Of a stretch of DNA of 64,000 nucleotides, positions 43,904 through 52,126 are shown one piece after another. This stretch comes from G963662675 sp963676845 (GTDB taxonomy: Bacteria; Bacteroidota; Bacteroidia; Bacteroidales; Prolixibacteraceae): contig CAXXKK010000020.1 of NCBI GenBank assembly GCA_963676845.2, positions 69,538 through 133,537 on the forward strand. Direction: 5' to 3'. The position numbers and the translations under genes were made by a program. Below the pieces are notes generated by a model, which did no database searches, was not told the origin of the DNA, and saw only the letters and a program-made list of their open reading frames with translations. The number at the start of each line of letters is the position of its first letter. Within the stretch, counting starts at the first letter, position 1.

Positions 43904-44503
43904 ATGGATATTAAGAAAGCCCGATTTGTTATGAGTAATTCCGATGTTAGCAGGTGTCCGGCACCTGACAGACCGGAATATGCTTTTATTGGTCGTTCAA
44001 ATGTTGGTAAATCTTCCCTGATTAATATGCTCACCAATCAGAATAAATTGGCGAAAACATCATCCAGACCGGGGAAAACACAATTAATAAACCATTTTCT
44101 TATAAATGATGAATGGTATTTGGTTGATTTGCCAGGTTATGGCTATGCTAAAGTTTCAAAATCTGTTAAATCAAAATTTCAGAAGTACATTGTTGATTAC
44201 ATTAAGAAAAGAGAGAACCTTTACTGTCTTTTTGTGTTGATCGATTCCAGGTTAGAACCTCAAAAAATAGATTTGGAATTTATTACCTGGTTAGGTGAAA
44301 ACGGAGTGCCTTTTTCGCTTATTTTTACTAAAGCAGATAAGTTGAAAAAGAATGTATTGGAAGAGAATATTGAATATTACAAGAGCCAGTTAAAACAAGA
44401 ATGGGAAGAACTTCCATTTATCATCGTTTCCTCTTCGCAAACAGGTTTAGGTAAAGAAGAAATATTATCCTATATCCATAGTATTAATAACCAATCATTT
44501 TAG
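43904..44503 (+). CDS. engB: Ribosome-biogenesis GTPase EngB (YsxC/YihA)
   Basis: EngB is an essential GTPase for 50S subunit assembly. The 199-residue protein carries all G motifs: G1 GRSNVGKSSLIN, G2 around SSRPGKTQLINHF, G3 DLPGYGYA, G4 TKADK and G5 SSSQTG. The N-terminus YAFIGRSNVGKS is typical. It starts 3 bases after manA and nothing about it is unusual. Confidence 0.97.
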   Translation: MDIKKARFVMSNSDVSRCPAPDRPEYAFIGRSNVGKSSLINMLTNQNKLAKTSSRPGKTQLINHFLINDEWYLVDLPGYGYAKVSKSVKSKFQKYIVDYIKKRENLYCLFVLIDSRLEPQKIDLEFITWLGENGVPFSLIFTKADKLKKNVLEENIEYYKSQLKQEWEELPFIIVSSSQTGLGKEEILSYIHSINNQSF

Positions 44504-44604
44504 ATGCTTGATCGTCAGTGTATTGTTTTTCAATATGCTTGTTTCTTCCTTTAAAAATCGATATCTTACATACGAATAGATTTACTATATCATAAAGATT
44601 TTTT

Positions 44605-44612
44605 TACCTTTG
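44605..44612 (+). promoter_or_regulatory. Putative -7 box for prs
   Basis: TACCTTTG matches TAnnTTTG, with TTTA 20 bases upstream (44581-44584) as a near -33 element. The prs ATG lies 37 bases downstream. Confidence 0.6.
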
Positions 44613-44649
44613 CGCGCGATTCCAAGGGTCATAATTTAAAATAAGAGAT

Positions 44650-45588
44650 ATGGGAAAAAAAGCCCCCGTTAAAGTTTTTACAGGTACAGCTACTAAGTAT
44701 TTAACAACAAAAATTTGCGATAGTTTAGGAATGGACATGGGTAAATCATCATGTCCGGTTTTTGCAGATGGTGAGTTTGAACCTTGTTATGAAGAAACGA
44801 TACGTGGTTCCGATTTGTTTATTGTTCAGTCTACCTTTCCAAGTGCGGATAATCTTTTAGAATTATTGCTGATGATTGATGCTGCAAAACGTGCTTCTGC
44901 ACATCAAATAGTTGCAGTGATACCATATTTTGGGTATGCACGTCAGGACAGAAAAGATAAACCTCGTGTTTCAATTGGTGCTAAATTAGTAGCCGATATG
45001 CTTTCACGGGCTGGGGTTGACAGGATTATAACGATGGATTTGCATGCAGATCAAATTCAGGGATTTTTTGATGTTCCTGTAGATCATCTTTTTGCTTCAA
45101 CTTTATTTATTCCTCATATTCAACAAATGGGATTGCGTGATGTTGTAATTGCATCTCCAGATGTTGGTGGTACTAAACGGGCAAACACATATGCAAAGTT
45201 GTTAGGTGCTGATATGGTAATTTGCCATAAATCAAGAGCAAAGGCAAATGTGATTGAAAGTATGACTTTGATTGGGGATGTTCGTGATAAAGATGTAATT
45301 ATTGTTGATGACCTTATTGACACTGCTGGTACAATTACAAAAGCTGCAGGCTTAATGATTAGAGAAGGTGCGAATTCGGTAAGGGCTTTTGCTGCTCATG
45401 GCCTTTTGTCTGACCCTGCAATTGAAAGAATCGAAGATTCAGCTTTACAGGAAGTGTATTTCACAGATTCTATTCCAGAAAAGAAAAAATCATCAAAAAT
45501 CAAGTATCTCTCTGTAGCAGATGCTTTTGCTGAGGCTATTAAAAGAGTGCATAAAAACGAGTCAATCAGTACTTTATTTTACAAGTAA
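44650..45588 (+). CDS. prs: Ribose-phosphate pyrophosphokinase
   Basis: Prs makes PRPP from ribose 5-phosphate and ATP, feeding purine, pyrimidine, histidine and tryptophan synthesis. The 312-residue enzyme has the ATP-binding region FADGEFEPCYEETIRGSDLF and the catalytic flexible-loop area YFGYARQDRKDKPRVSIGAK. MDLHADQIQGFFDVPVDHL and the PRPP loop VDDLIDTAGTITKAA follow. It is complete and has its own promoter. It is followed by a leader region and rplY. Confidence 0.97.
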   Translation: MGKKAPVKVFTGTATKYLTTKICDSLGMDMGKSSCPVFADGEFEPCYEETIRGSDLFIVQSTFPSADNLLELLLMIDAAKRASAHQIVAVIPYFGYARQDRKDKPRVSIGAKLVADMLSRAGVDRIITMDLHADQIQGFFDVPVDHLFASTLFIPHIQQMGLRDVVIASPDVGGTKRANTYAKLLGADMVICHKSRAKANVIESMTLIGDVRDKDVIIVDDLIDTAGTITKAAGLMIREGANSVRAFAAHGLLSDPAIERIEDSALQEVYFTDSIPEKKKSSKIKYLSVADAFAEAIKRVHKNESISTLFYK

Positions 45589-45595
45589 TTTTATA

Positions 45596-45603
45596 TATAT
45601 TTG
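45596..45603 (+). promoter_or_regulatory. Putative -7 box for rplY
   Basis: TATATTTG matches TAnnTTTG just after the prs stop. Transcription would start near 45609, leaving a leader of about 95 bases before rplY. Confidence 0.5.
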
Positions 45604-45606
45604 CAC

Positions 45607-45703
45607 CGCTTTTTCCAAGCGACATGAAGGTATGTATGCTTTTTGCCCTTCCACAGAGAAGGGAGGATTGAGTACCATATTTAAAAATTAATACTTCGAA
45701 AAA
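45607..45703 (+). promoter_or_regulatory. Structured 5' leader of rplY
   Basis: Two hairpins precede the L25 gene: CGCTT/AAGCG (45607-45621) and CCCTTC/GAAGGG with a 6-base loop (45646-45663), followed by AGGATTGAG. Ribosomal protein genes are often autoregulated through such leaders. That this one binds L25 is inference. Confidence 0.4.
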
Positions 45704-46276
45704 ATGAAATCATTAAAAATTACCGGTTCGTCAAGAACTGTAGTAGGTAAAAAAGAGTCAAAAAAATTAAGAGCAGAAGGAAAAGTACCTTGTGTAGTTT
45801 ATGGTGGCGAAGAGCCAATCCACTTCTGTGCTGAAGTTTCTGAGTTCAAAAAAGCAGTTTATACTCCAAATGCATATTTGATTGATCTTGAAATTGAAGG
45901 AAAAACTTACAAGTCAATTATGCAGGACATTCAGTATCATCCAGTTGATGATAGTATTTTACATGTTGATTTTCTTCAGGTAAGCGATGAAAAGCCTGTG
46001 AAAATTGAAGTTCCTGTAAAAGTATCAGGTTATGCAAAAGGTATGAGATCTGGTGGTAAATTGAAATTGAATCTTCGTCGTTTGAAAGTTAAAGCTTTAG
46101 CAAAAGATCTTCCTGATTCAATTAATCTTGATATTACAGAGTTAGAACTTGGACAAAGTATTAAAGTTGCTGATATCGAGGTTGAAAATCTTGAATTCTT
46201 AAACGCTAAGTCAATTCCTGTTGCATCAATTGTTGTTACCAGAGCAGCACGTGCAGCAATGAATGCAGAAGGATAA
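45704..46276 (+). CDS. rplY: 50S ribosomal protein L25/general stress protein Ctc
   Basis: L25 binds 5S rRNA in the large ribosomal subunit. The 190-residue long (Ctc) form has an N-terminal 5S-binding domain (KITGSSRTVVGKKESKKLRA, CVVYGGEEPIHFCAE, ILHVDFLQVSDEKPVKIEVP). The C-terminal beta domain includes LRRLKVKALAKDLPDSINLD. It starts 115 bases after prs and ends 16 bases before pth, the usual neighbour order for prs-rplY-pth. Confidence 0.96.
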   Translation: MKSLKITGSSRTVVGKKESKKLRAEGKVPCVVYGGEEPIHFCAEVSEFKKAVYTPNAYLIDLEIEGKTYKSIMQDIQYHPVDDSILHVDFLQVSDEKPVKIEVPVKVSGYAKGMRSGGKLKLNLRRLKVKALAKDLPDSINLDITELELGQSIKVADIEVENLEFLNAKSIPVASIVVTRAARAAMNAEG

Positions 46277-46292
46277 GAATAAAAAGTTTACG

Positions 46293-46859
46293 ATGAAATA
46301 TCTGATAACTGGATTGGGTAATCCGGGTAAAGAATACGAAAATACCCGACATAATATCGGTTTTAAAATATTGGACGCTCTGGCAGATGCGTCCAATATT
46401 GTTTTTAGTGATAAGCGATACGGATATGTTGCGGAGTATAAATTCAAAGCCCGGACATTTATATTACTTAAGCCCACTACGTATATGAATCTTAGTGGAA
46501 AAGCAGTAAATTATTGGTTGCAAAAGGAGAAGATTCCTTTTGAAAATCTGCTTGTTATTACTGATGATCTTGCTTTGCCTTTTGGAACATTACGTTTGCG
46601 TGCAAAAGGAGGAGATGCAGGTCATAATGGACTGAAAAATATTCAGGAAACAACTGGACGAAGTGATTATGCCCGCCTTAGATTTGGAATTGGTGATGAT
46701 TTTAAACGAGGGCAGCAAATAGACTTTGTATTAAGTGAATGGGATAAAGATGAAGAGCTTGATTTACCTTTAAAGATTGATACCTGCATAAAAATTATTC
46801 AGAGTTTTGGAACAATTGGTGTTGCCCGTACAATGAATCATTTTAATAAGAAAAAATAG
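46293..46859 (+). CDS. pth: Peptidyl-tRNA hydrolase
   Basis: Pth recycles peptidyl-tRNA released from ribosomes, including that dropped at very short ORFs. The protein of about 188 residues begins MKYLITGLGNPGKEYENTRH, with the catalytic Asn and His of the family. KPTTYMNLSGKAV, DDLALPFGTLRLRAKGGDAG and HNGLKNI carry the other conserved residues. I use ATG 46293; the frame extends 10 codons upstream into the end of rplY without family sequence. The S4-domain gene follows after 1 base. Confidence 0.97.
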   Translation: MKYLITGLGNPGKEYENTRHNIGFKILDALADASNIVFSDKRYGYVAEYKFKARTFILLKPTTYMNLSGKAVNYWLQKEKIPFENLLVITDDLALPFGTLRLRAKGGDAGHNGLKNIQETTGRSDYARLRFGIGDDFKRGQQIDFVLSEWDKDEELDLPLKIDTCIKIIQSFGTIGVARTMNHFNKKK

Positions 46860-46860
46860 T

Positions 46861-47241
46861 ATGGGGGATCAGGTTCGCGTTGATAGATGGTTGTGGGCTG
46901 TGCGTGTTTTTAAAACACGAAGTATGGCTTCTGACGCTTGCAAAAAAGGTCGTGTTATAATCGATAACATATCCGTAAAGCCTTCTCGTGTCCTTAAAAT
47001 TGACGATATTGTATATGTGAAGAAGAATCCTGTTACTTATCGTTACAAGGTTTTACAGCTTATTGAAAAAAGAGTTGGGGCTAAACTTGTATCTGAGTTT
47101 ATGCTTGATGTAACTCCAAAGGAAGAATTGGAGGTGCTTGAAGTACAGAAGCATATGGGATGGTTTCAGCGTGAAAAAGGAACAGGTAGGCCAACCAAGA
47201 AAGATAGACGAGATCTTGATGATTTTTTTGAAAATACCTAG
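46861..47241 (+). CDS. S4-domain RNA-binding protein, Hsp15-like
   Basis: This 126-residue protein of the Hsp15/HslR family binds ribosomal RNA, helping rescue 50S subunits with trapped peptidyl-tRNA. The S4 domain is at the N-terminus: VRVDRWLWAVRVFKTRSMAS, DACKKGRVIIDNISVKPSRV. A basic tail follows (QREKGTGRPTKKDRRDLDDF). Its place directly after pth fits a shared theme of stalled-translation recovery. The next gene starts 2 bases later. Confidence 0.9.
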   Translation: MGDQVRVDRWLWAVRVFKTRSMASDACKKGRVIIDNISVKPSRVLKIDDIVYVKKNPVTYRYKVLQLIEKRVGAKLVSEFMLDVTPKEELEVLEVQKHMGWFQREKGTGRPTKKDRRDLDDFFENT

Positions 47242-47243
47242 TT

Positions 47244-47786
47244 ATGCTTATTGCACAGGAAAAAAGAAGAACGAATATAGCTGAGTACATACTTTATATT
47301 TGGCAGGTTGAGGATATCCTTCGGGCTTTAAACTTTGACTATGATCAAATTGGGAAGACACTTGTCATGCAGTTTGATGTAGATGATGAAAAAAAGCTTG
47401 AAATATACGACTGGTATAAAAATCTGGCAATAATGATGAAGAAAGAGAATGTCGCAGAGAAAGGGCACGTTCAGTTTATTCTAAATCTTATTAAAGATTT
47501 ATATTTATTTCATATCCGTATGCTTCAAAACTCAAATGATGCTAAATACTTATCTCTTTATCAAGCAGCACATCCAATAATTGAAGAGTTTAGGGAAAAG
47601 AGTAACTATAAGGATGCCAATGAAATTCTTGTTGCTTTTCAGGCAATTTATGGCATAGTTCTATTAAGACTTCAAAATAAAACTATAACTCCGCAAACAG
47701 AATCTGCAGTGGAGCAAATCACCAAGCTTATTGGTCATTTATCTGGAAGGTATAAGCAATTTGAAGATGGTGAGTTTGAGGTTTAA
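47244..47786 (+). CDS. DUF4924 family protein
   Basis: This 180-residue all-helical cytoplasmic protein is conserved in Bacteroidota as DUF4924. The opening MLIAQEKRRTNIAEYILYIW QVED (written in two parts) and the middle EKGHVQFILNLIKDLYLFHI are recognisable. No catalytic motif is visible. It is probably translated with pth and the S4 gene, which may link it to ribosome maintenance. Function is unknown. Confidence 0.8.
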   Translation: MLIAQEKRRTNIAEYILYIWQVEDILRALNFDYDQIGKTLVMQFDVDDEKKLEIYDWYKNLAIMMKKENVAEKGHVQFILNLIKDLYLFHIRMLQNSNDAKYLSLYQAAHPIIEEFREKSNYKDANEILVAFQAIYGIVLLRLQNKTITPQTESAVEQITKLIGHLSGRYKQFEDGEFEV

Positions 47787-47792
47787 CTCTCT

Positions 47793-48038
47793 TTATAAAG
47801 AATCTGTTTGCATCTTAAACCATGTGCTGATTTGCATTAAAAGATCTGCATCTTCCTCGAACTGGCATTTTAGATGCATGAGGTTTACTGCTTCTTCAAA
47901 TTCAAAGGTACTGAAGTCGTAACCTAATTCCTTAAGTTTGGGGAAAATCTCCTCAGCTTGCAGTTTGTTTACTTCTTTTCTTAATTCTCTACTCGTTTGC
48001 GATTTTTTAATAAACTTCATTGCATCGTTGATAGCCAT
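47793..48038 (-). CDS. Nif11-domain small protein
   Basis: This 81-residue protein resembles the Nif11 family: AINDAMKFIKKSQTSRELRK at the start and LKELGYDFSTFEFEEAVNLM in the middle match the Nif11 helix pattern. In other bacteria such domains serve as leader regions of ribosomally made peptides, but many stand alone. Here there is no double-Gly site or Cys/Ser/Thr-rich core after it; the tail is EEDADLLMQISTWFKMQTDS. No modification enzyme is nearby. It converges on the DUF4924 gene with 6 bases between them. Confidence 0.65.
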   Translation of the reverse strand: MAINDAMKFIKKSQTSRELRKEVNKLQAEEIFPKLKELGYDFSTFEFEEAVNLMHLKCQFEEDADLLMQISTWFKMQTDSL

Positions 48039-48248
48039 AACTTATAATTTTTAGTTCAACATTAATGTCCTACATTTTTGTAGTTTGAAATTCTCATATT
48101 TTACCATTTCGTAGGAAATAGGTGATTTTACTACAAAAAATACTTCTGTCATTAAGGAAGCAAATGCTGTACCAGATATTTTTTAAGGTTTTCTCTGTTA
48201 TTATATTTCTTAATTCAAACGATACTCTTGTTTTTTTTAGAATAAAAA

Positions 48249-48274
48249 AAGCAGCGGGAAAAATCTCGCTGCTT
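48249..48274 (-). terminator. Rho-independent terminator of the alpha-oxoamine synthase gene
   Basis: AAGCAGCG (48249-48256) pairs with CGCTGCTT (48267-48274). On the minus strand the hairpin runs into a T tract (the A run before 48249), right after the gene's stop at 48301. Confidence 0.88.
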
Positions 48275-48300
48275 CAATATATATCAGAAATTGTGTAATC

Positions 48301-49551
48301 TTACATTTCACCCATTTGAGGAACTTCTTTTCCTTTGTATTCTCCTTTTTCAAGTTTGTCACGAACTTCTTTGAATGCATTGATCGTATATTCTACATCT
48401 TCAAGGCTGTGGGTTGCTGTTGGAATAAGGCGAAGAATAATTTCTCCTTTTGGAATTACTGGGTAAACAACTACAGAGCAGAAGATACTGTAATTCTCAC
48501 GAAGGTCAAGTACAACGTTTGTTGCTTCCCCAACACCACCTTTCATGTATACAGGAGTAACTGGAGAGTTGGTTTTTCCTAAATCAAAACCAGCTTCTTT
48601 AAGTCCACTTTGAAGGGCATTTACAATTGTCCAAAGTTTTTCACGAAGTTGTGGTTCGTTAATAAGTAGCTCCAAACGTTTTTTAGAACCCAATACGATT
48701 GGCATTGGTAGTGACTTGGCGTAAGTTTGGGAACGCATATTATATCTTAAGTAGAAGCAAATATCTTTCTCACAAGCTACAAAAGCGCCAATACCAGCCA
48801 TTGATTTTGCAAAAGTACAGAAGTGTACATCTACTTCATCCTGAACACCAAAATGTTCCGGAGTGCCAGCACCTGTTTTTCCCATTGTTCCAAAACCGTG
48901 AGCATCATCAACTAAAAGACGGAAGTTGAAATCTTTTTTAAGGGCAACAATTTCATCTAGTTTACCAAGATCACCGGACATGCCGAAAACACCTTCAGTA
49001 ATTACTAAAATACCGCCACCTTGTTTCTCTGCCAATTTTGTTGCACGCTCAAGTTGTTTCTTTAAGTTTTCAATGTTGTTATGTGGATATACATAGCGTT
49101 TACCCATATGAAGACGTACGCCATCAAGGATACAGGCATGTGATTCACTATCATACACAATCACATCATTTCTTCCGCAAAGAGCATCAATGATTGAAAC
49201 CATTCCCTGGTAACCAAAGTTTAATAAGAAGGCATCTTCTTTGCCAACAAAAGCGGCTAAATCTCTTTCCAGTTCTTCATGATGAATAGTTTGTCCTGAC
49301 ATCATACGGGCTCCCATAGGATAAGCAAGTCCCCATTCTTTGGCAGCTTCAGCATCTGCTTTTCTTACTTCGGGGTGATTTGCCAGACCGATATAATTGT
49401 TCAAACTCCATGTTAATACATTTTTACCCCTGAAGTCCATTCTTGCCCCAATTTCACCTTCCAGTTTTGGGAAAGCAAAATAACCATGGGCTTGTTGCAT
49501 ATATTGGCCTATATTTCCTTTATTAGACCGAAACTTATCAAAGATATCCAC
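48301..49551 (-). CDS. Alpha-oxoamine synthase family PLP enzyme (Kbl/SPT/CFAT-like)
   Basis: This PLP-dependent enzyme of about 416 residues condenses an amino acid with an acyl thioester and releases CO2. Typical features are GARMMSGQTIHHEELERDLA, the PLP-stacking region DSESHACILDGVRLH, DDAHGFGTMGKTGAG, and the Schiff-base lysine in TFAKSMAGIGAF. Candidates are serine palmitoyltransferase, cysteate acyltransferase of sulfonolipid synthesis, or 2-amino-3-ketobutyrate CoA ligase. The N-terminal sequence GQYMQQAHGYFAFPKLEGEI looks more like the lipid-forming group to me, but this is not settled. The start is probably GTG at 49551, because the longer frame would begin inside the promoter's -7 box. 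Confidence 0.85.
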   Translation of the reverse strand: MDIFDKFRSNKGNIGQYMQQAHGYFAFPKLEGEIGARMDFRGKNVLTWSLNNYIGLANHPEVRKADAEAAKEWGLAYPMGARMMSGQTIHHEELERDLAAFVGKEDAFLLNFGYQGMVSIIDALCGRNDVIVYDSESHACILDGVRLHMGKRYVYPHNNIENLKKQLERATKLAEKQGGGILVITEGVFGMSGDLGKLDEIVALKKDFNFRLLVDDAHGFGTMGKTGAGTPEHFGVQDEVDVHFCTFAKSMAGIGAFVACEKDICFYLRYNMRSQTYAKSLPMPIVLGSKKRLELLINEPQLREKLWTIVNALQSGLKEAGFDLGKTNSPVTPVYMKGGVGEATNVVLDLRENYSIFCSVVVYPVIPKGEIILRLIPTATHSLEDVEYTINAFKEVRDKLEKGEYKGKEVPQMGEM

Positions 49552-49578
49552 TATTTTAACTTTTAAAATTAGACTGTG

Positions 49579-49609
49579 CAAATGTAGGTTTTTTTAAGAA
49601 GTATGCAAA
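49579..49609 (-). promoter_or_regulatory. Promoter of the alpha-oxoamine synthase gene
   Basis: On the minus strand TTTG (49609-49606), 19 bases, then TACATTTG (49586-49579) is an excellent match to the Bacteroidota consensus. It excludes a start at 49581 and supports GTG at 49551. Confidence 0.75.
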
Positions 49610-49658
49610 TTTGTTAAATTATATTAAACCCAATGATAAAAAGGCTTTTCTTACTTAC

Positions 49659-49693
49659 TTTGTATCTAAATTTTTAATAAAAATGTATCTTTG
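49659..49693 (+). promoter_or_regulatory. Promoter of bamD, possibly giving a leaderless mRNA
   Basis: TTTG (49659-49662), 23 bases, then TATCTTTG (49686-49693). The bamD ATG begins at 49698, only 4 bases after the -7 box, so the transcript may start at or within a few bases of the start codon. Confidence 0.6.
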
Positions 49694-49697
49694 CGCC

Positions 49698-50516
49698 ATG
49701 CTAAAACGAAATGTAAATATCGGGGCACTTATGTTGCTCTTTTTGTTGATCTTAAGCTCTTGTGGAGATTATAGCAAAATTCTTCAAAGTACGGATTATG
49801 ATTTCAAATACAAGAAAGCCCTGGAATATTACGAAGATGGTGAGTATGTACGTGCTGCAACCCTGCTGAGAGATGTAGTTAATGTGTACCGGGGAACCAG
49901 TGAAGCTGATGATATTTACTACTATTATGCAAAGAGTTTTGAGGGTATGGGCGATTATTTGCTGGCTGGTCAGTATTACCGTAGTTTGCTTAGCGAATTC
50001 CCGGGAAGCGATTATGCAGAAGAAGCTCAGTTTATGAGTGGTTATTGTTATGCCGAAGAGTCACCAAAACCTCGTTTGGATCAAACTGTAACTCAAAATG
50101 CAATAGATGCTTTGCTGTTATTTAAGAATCTTTATCCGGCAAGCGATAGGATTGCAGAGGCAGATAGCTTAATTTTTGAGCTTCAGGAAAAACTGGTTTA
50201 TAAATCATACTTAACGGGGAAATTGTATTATGATATGGGAAATTACAAAGCAGCAGTTGTTGCTTTGACTAATAGTATCGAAGATTTTCCTGAAACTGAT
50301 TATCGAGAAGATTTAATGTTTATGCTTTTAGAATCAAAATATTTATTGGCAGTGAGAAGTGTTGATTCAAAAAAAGACCAACGTTTGAGTGAAGCATTAG
50401 ATGAATATTTTACCTTTGTAGATGAATTCCCTGAAAGCGAGCACCGTAAGGATGCTGAAGAATTCTATGAAGTGACAGCAGATTTGTTGAATTATAGTGA
50501 AGAAATAACAGAGTAA
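49698..50516 (+). CDS. bamD: Outer-membrane assembly lipoprotein BamD
   Basis: BamD is the TPR lipoprotein of the BAM complex that inserts beta-barrel proteins. The protein of about 272 residues starts MLKRNVNIGALMLLFLLILS with lipobox ILSSC. TPR-type repeats follow: KALEYYEDGEYVRAATLLRD, YYYAKSFEGMGDYLLAGQYY, and YDMGNYKAAVVALTNSIEDF. The characteristic LLSEFPGSDYAEEAQFMSGY is present. The longer frame from 49611 runs through the promoter and is rejected. The omega-like subunit gene follows after 7 bases, the usual Bacteroidota order bamD-rpoZ-coaBC-DUF4835-recN. Confidence 0.95.
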   Translation: MLKRNVNIGALMLLFLLILSSCGDYSKILQSTDYDFKYKKALEYYEDGEYVRAATLLRDVVNVYRGTSEADDIYYYYAKSFEGMGDYLLAGQYYRSLLSEFPGSDYAEEAQFMSGYCYAEESPKPRLDQTVTQNAIDALLLFKNLYPASDRIAEADSLIFELQEKLVYKSYLTGKLYYDMGNYKAAVVALTNSIEDFPETDYREDLMFMLLESKYLLAVRSVDSKKDQRLSEALDEYFTFVDEFPESEHRKDAEEFYEVTADLLNYSEEITE

Positions 50517-50523
50517 TATTTAT

Positions 50524-50859
50524 ATGGATTTTAAAAAAGTAAAAGCTGAGAGCTCAACAATTCCAAGAGATTTAACAGACTTGGAAGAGCAAACTGGAAA
50601 TGTATACGAAACAGTTATGATTCTTGCAAAAAGATCAAATCAAATTGCTTCAGAAATGAAGGAAGAGTTGAATCAAAAATTGCAAGAGTTTGCGTCTTAT
50701 TCAGATAACCTTGAAGAGGTATTTGAAAATCGTGAGCAGATCGAGATTTCAAAATATTACGAACGTCTGCCAAAACCAACACTTATTGCTTACGAAGAAT
50801 TCAAACAGGGACAGATCTATCACAGGAACCCTGCAAAAGAAAATCGCAAAGCTTTATAA
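50524..50859 (+). CDS. RNA polymerase omega-like subunit (Rpb6/RpoZ family)
   Basis: This 111-residue protein is the Bacteroidota counterpart of the omega subunit. TGNVYETVMILAKRSNQIAS matches the conserved Rpb6/omega helix. The rest is a helical linker (ASYSDNLEEVFENREQIEIS) and a C-terminal segment ending RNPAKENRKAL. It would sit on the RNA polymerase beta' subunit. Its position between bamD and coaBC is the standard one for the phylum. Confidence 0.9.
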   Translation: MDFKKVKAESSTIPRDLTDLEEQTGNVYETVMILAKRSNQIASEMKEELNQKLQEFASYSDNLEEVFENREQIEISKYYERLPKPTLIAYEEFKQGQIYHRNPAKENRKAL

Positions 50860-50871
50860 ATTATAGCCTTT

Positions 50872-52121
50872 ATGAGGCTTGAAGGAAAACATATCATTTT
50901 AGGTGTAACCGGAAGTATAGCTGCCTACAAGGCAGCTTATCTTTTAAGGTTACTGGTGAAAGAAGGAGCAGAGGTTCAGGTTGTGATGACTCCGGCAGCG
51001 AAGGAATTTATCACTCCTGTAACTATGAGTGCTCTTTCTGGAAAACCGGTGGCTTCTGAGTTTTTTTCTGCTAATGACGGTACTTGGCATTCGCATGTTG
51101 ATATGGGGCAGTGGGCAGATTTAATGTTAATTGCTCCAATTACAGCTGCAACAATGGGTAAAATGGTAAGTGGTGTTGCCGATAATTTATTGGTTACTAC
51201 TTATATGTCCGCTAAATGTCCGGTAATGATTGCTCCAGCTATGGATCTTGATATGTTTGTTCATCCTTCAAATGTTCGTAACCTGGAAACATTAAAGTCT
51301 TTTGGAAATATCATTCTGGAACCAGGAGAAGGCGAGCTTGCCAGCGGCCTTCATGGAAAAGGCAGAATGCAGGAACCCGAACAAATTGTTGAAGAGATTA
51401 TCAGTTTCTTCAATTCAAAAAAAAAACTTCAGAATAAACACTTCCTTGTAACAGCAGGTCCAACCTATGAGAAAATTGATCCCGTTCGCTTTATTGGCAA
51501 TTATTCATCGGGAAAATGGGATTTGCCATTGCCGAAGAACTGGCAGAACAGGGTGCAAAAGTTACTTTAGTTGCAGGTCCGGTTCAGCTAGGGGTAAATC
51601 ATCCGAATGTAAATCGTATTGATGTAGAGTCTGCACTGCAAATGAAAGAAGCCTGCATGAAAGTATTTCCTACGGTTGATGGAGCTATTATGTGTGCAGC
51701 AGTTGCCGATTACAAGCCACGTATTCAAGCTAACGAGAAAATAAAAAGAACTCAGGCTGAAATGTCAATCGAGCTGGAAGCTACAGATGATATTGCTGCT
51801 ACTCTTGGTAAAATAAAAACGGGAAAACAAGTACTGGTCGGTTTTGCTCTGGAAACTCAAAATGAGATGAAAAATGCAGGTGCAAAGATGGAAAAGAAAA
51901 ACCTGGATTTTATCGTTCTCAATTCTTTAAAAGATAAAGGAGCTGGTTTTGGTGTTGATACCAATAAAATAACAATTATTGGTAAAGACAATAAAGCACA
52001 GGAATTTAAGTTAAAAATGAAGGCGGAAGTTGCCCGTGATATCGTCGAAAAAATGATTGATGTACTTGGGGATATTAAGACTTCCGGATATTTGTTTAAT
52101 TTTACTTCAATCCCAGAGTAG
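50872..52121 (+). CDS. coaBC: Bifunctional CoaBC (phosphopantothenoylcysteine decarboxylase/synthetase), one frameshift
   Basis: CoaBC couples 4'-phosphopantothenate to cysteine and decarboxylates the product on the route to coenzyme A. The flavin-dependent CoaC domain is at the N-terminus (ILGVTGSIAAYKAAYLLRLL, WHSHVDMGQWADLMLIAPIT, APAMDLDMFVHPSNVRNL). CoaB begins at HFLVTAGPTYEKIDPVRFIG. The frame breaks at about 51513 in NYSSGKMGFAIAEE: the sequence has AAAATGGG where one more A gives continuous coding. The remainder (CAAVADYKPRIQANEKIKRT, GFALETQNEMKNA) is intact. A single-base deletion in an A run is the likely cause. Confidence 0.94.
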
Positions 52122-52126
52122 AGACT

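Noticed and set aside
48301..49581. Calling this gene kbl for threonine breakdown
   Set aside because: Family membership alone does not separate Kbl from lipid-forming relatives, and no threonine dehydrogenase gene is adjacent.
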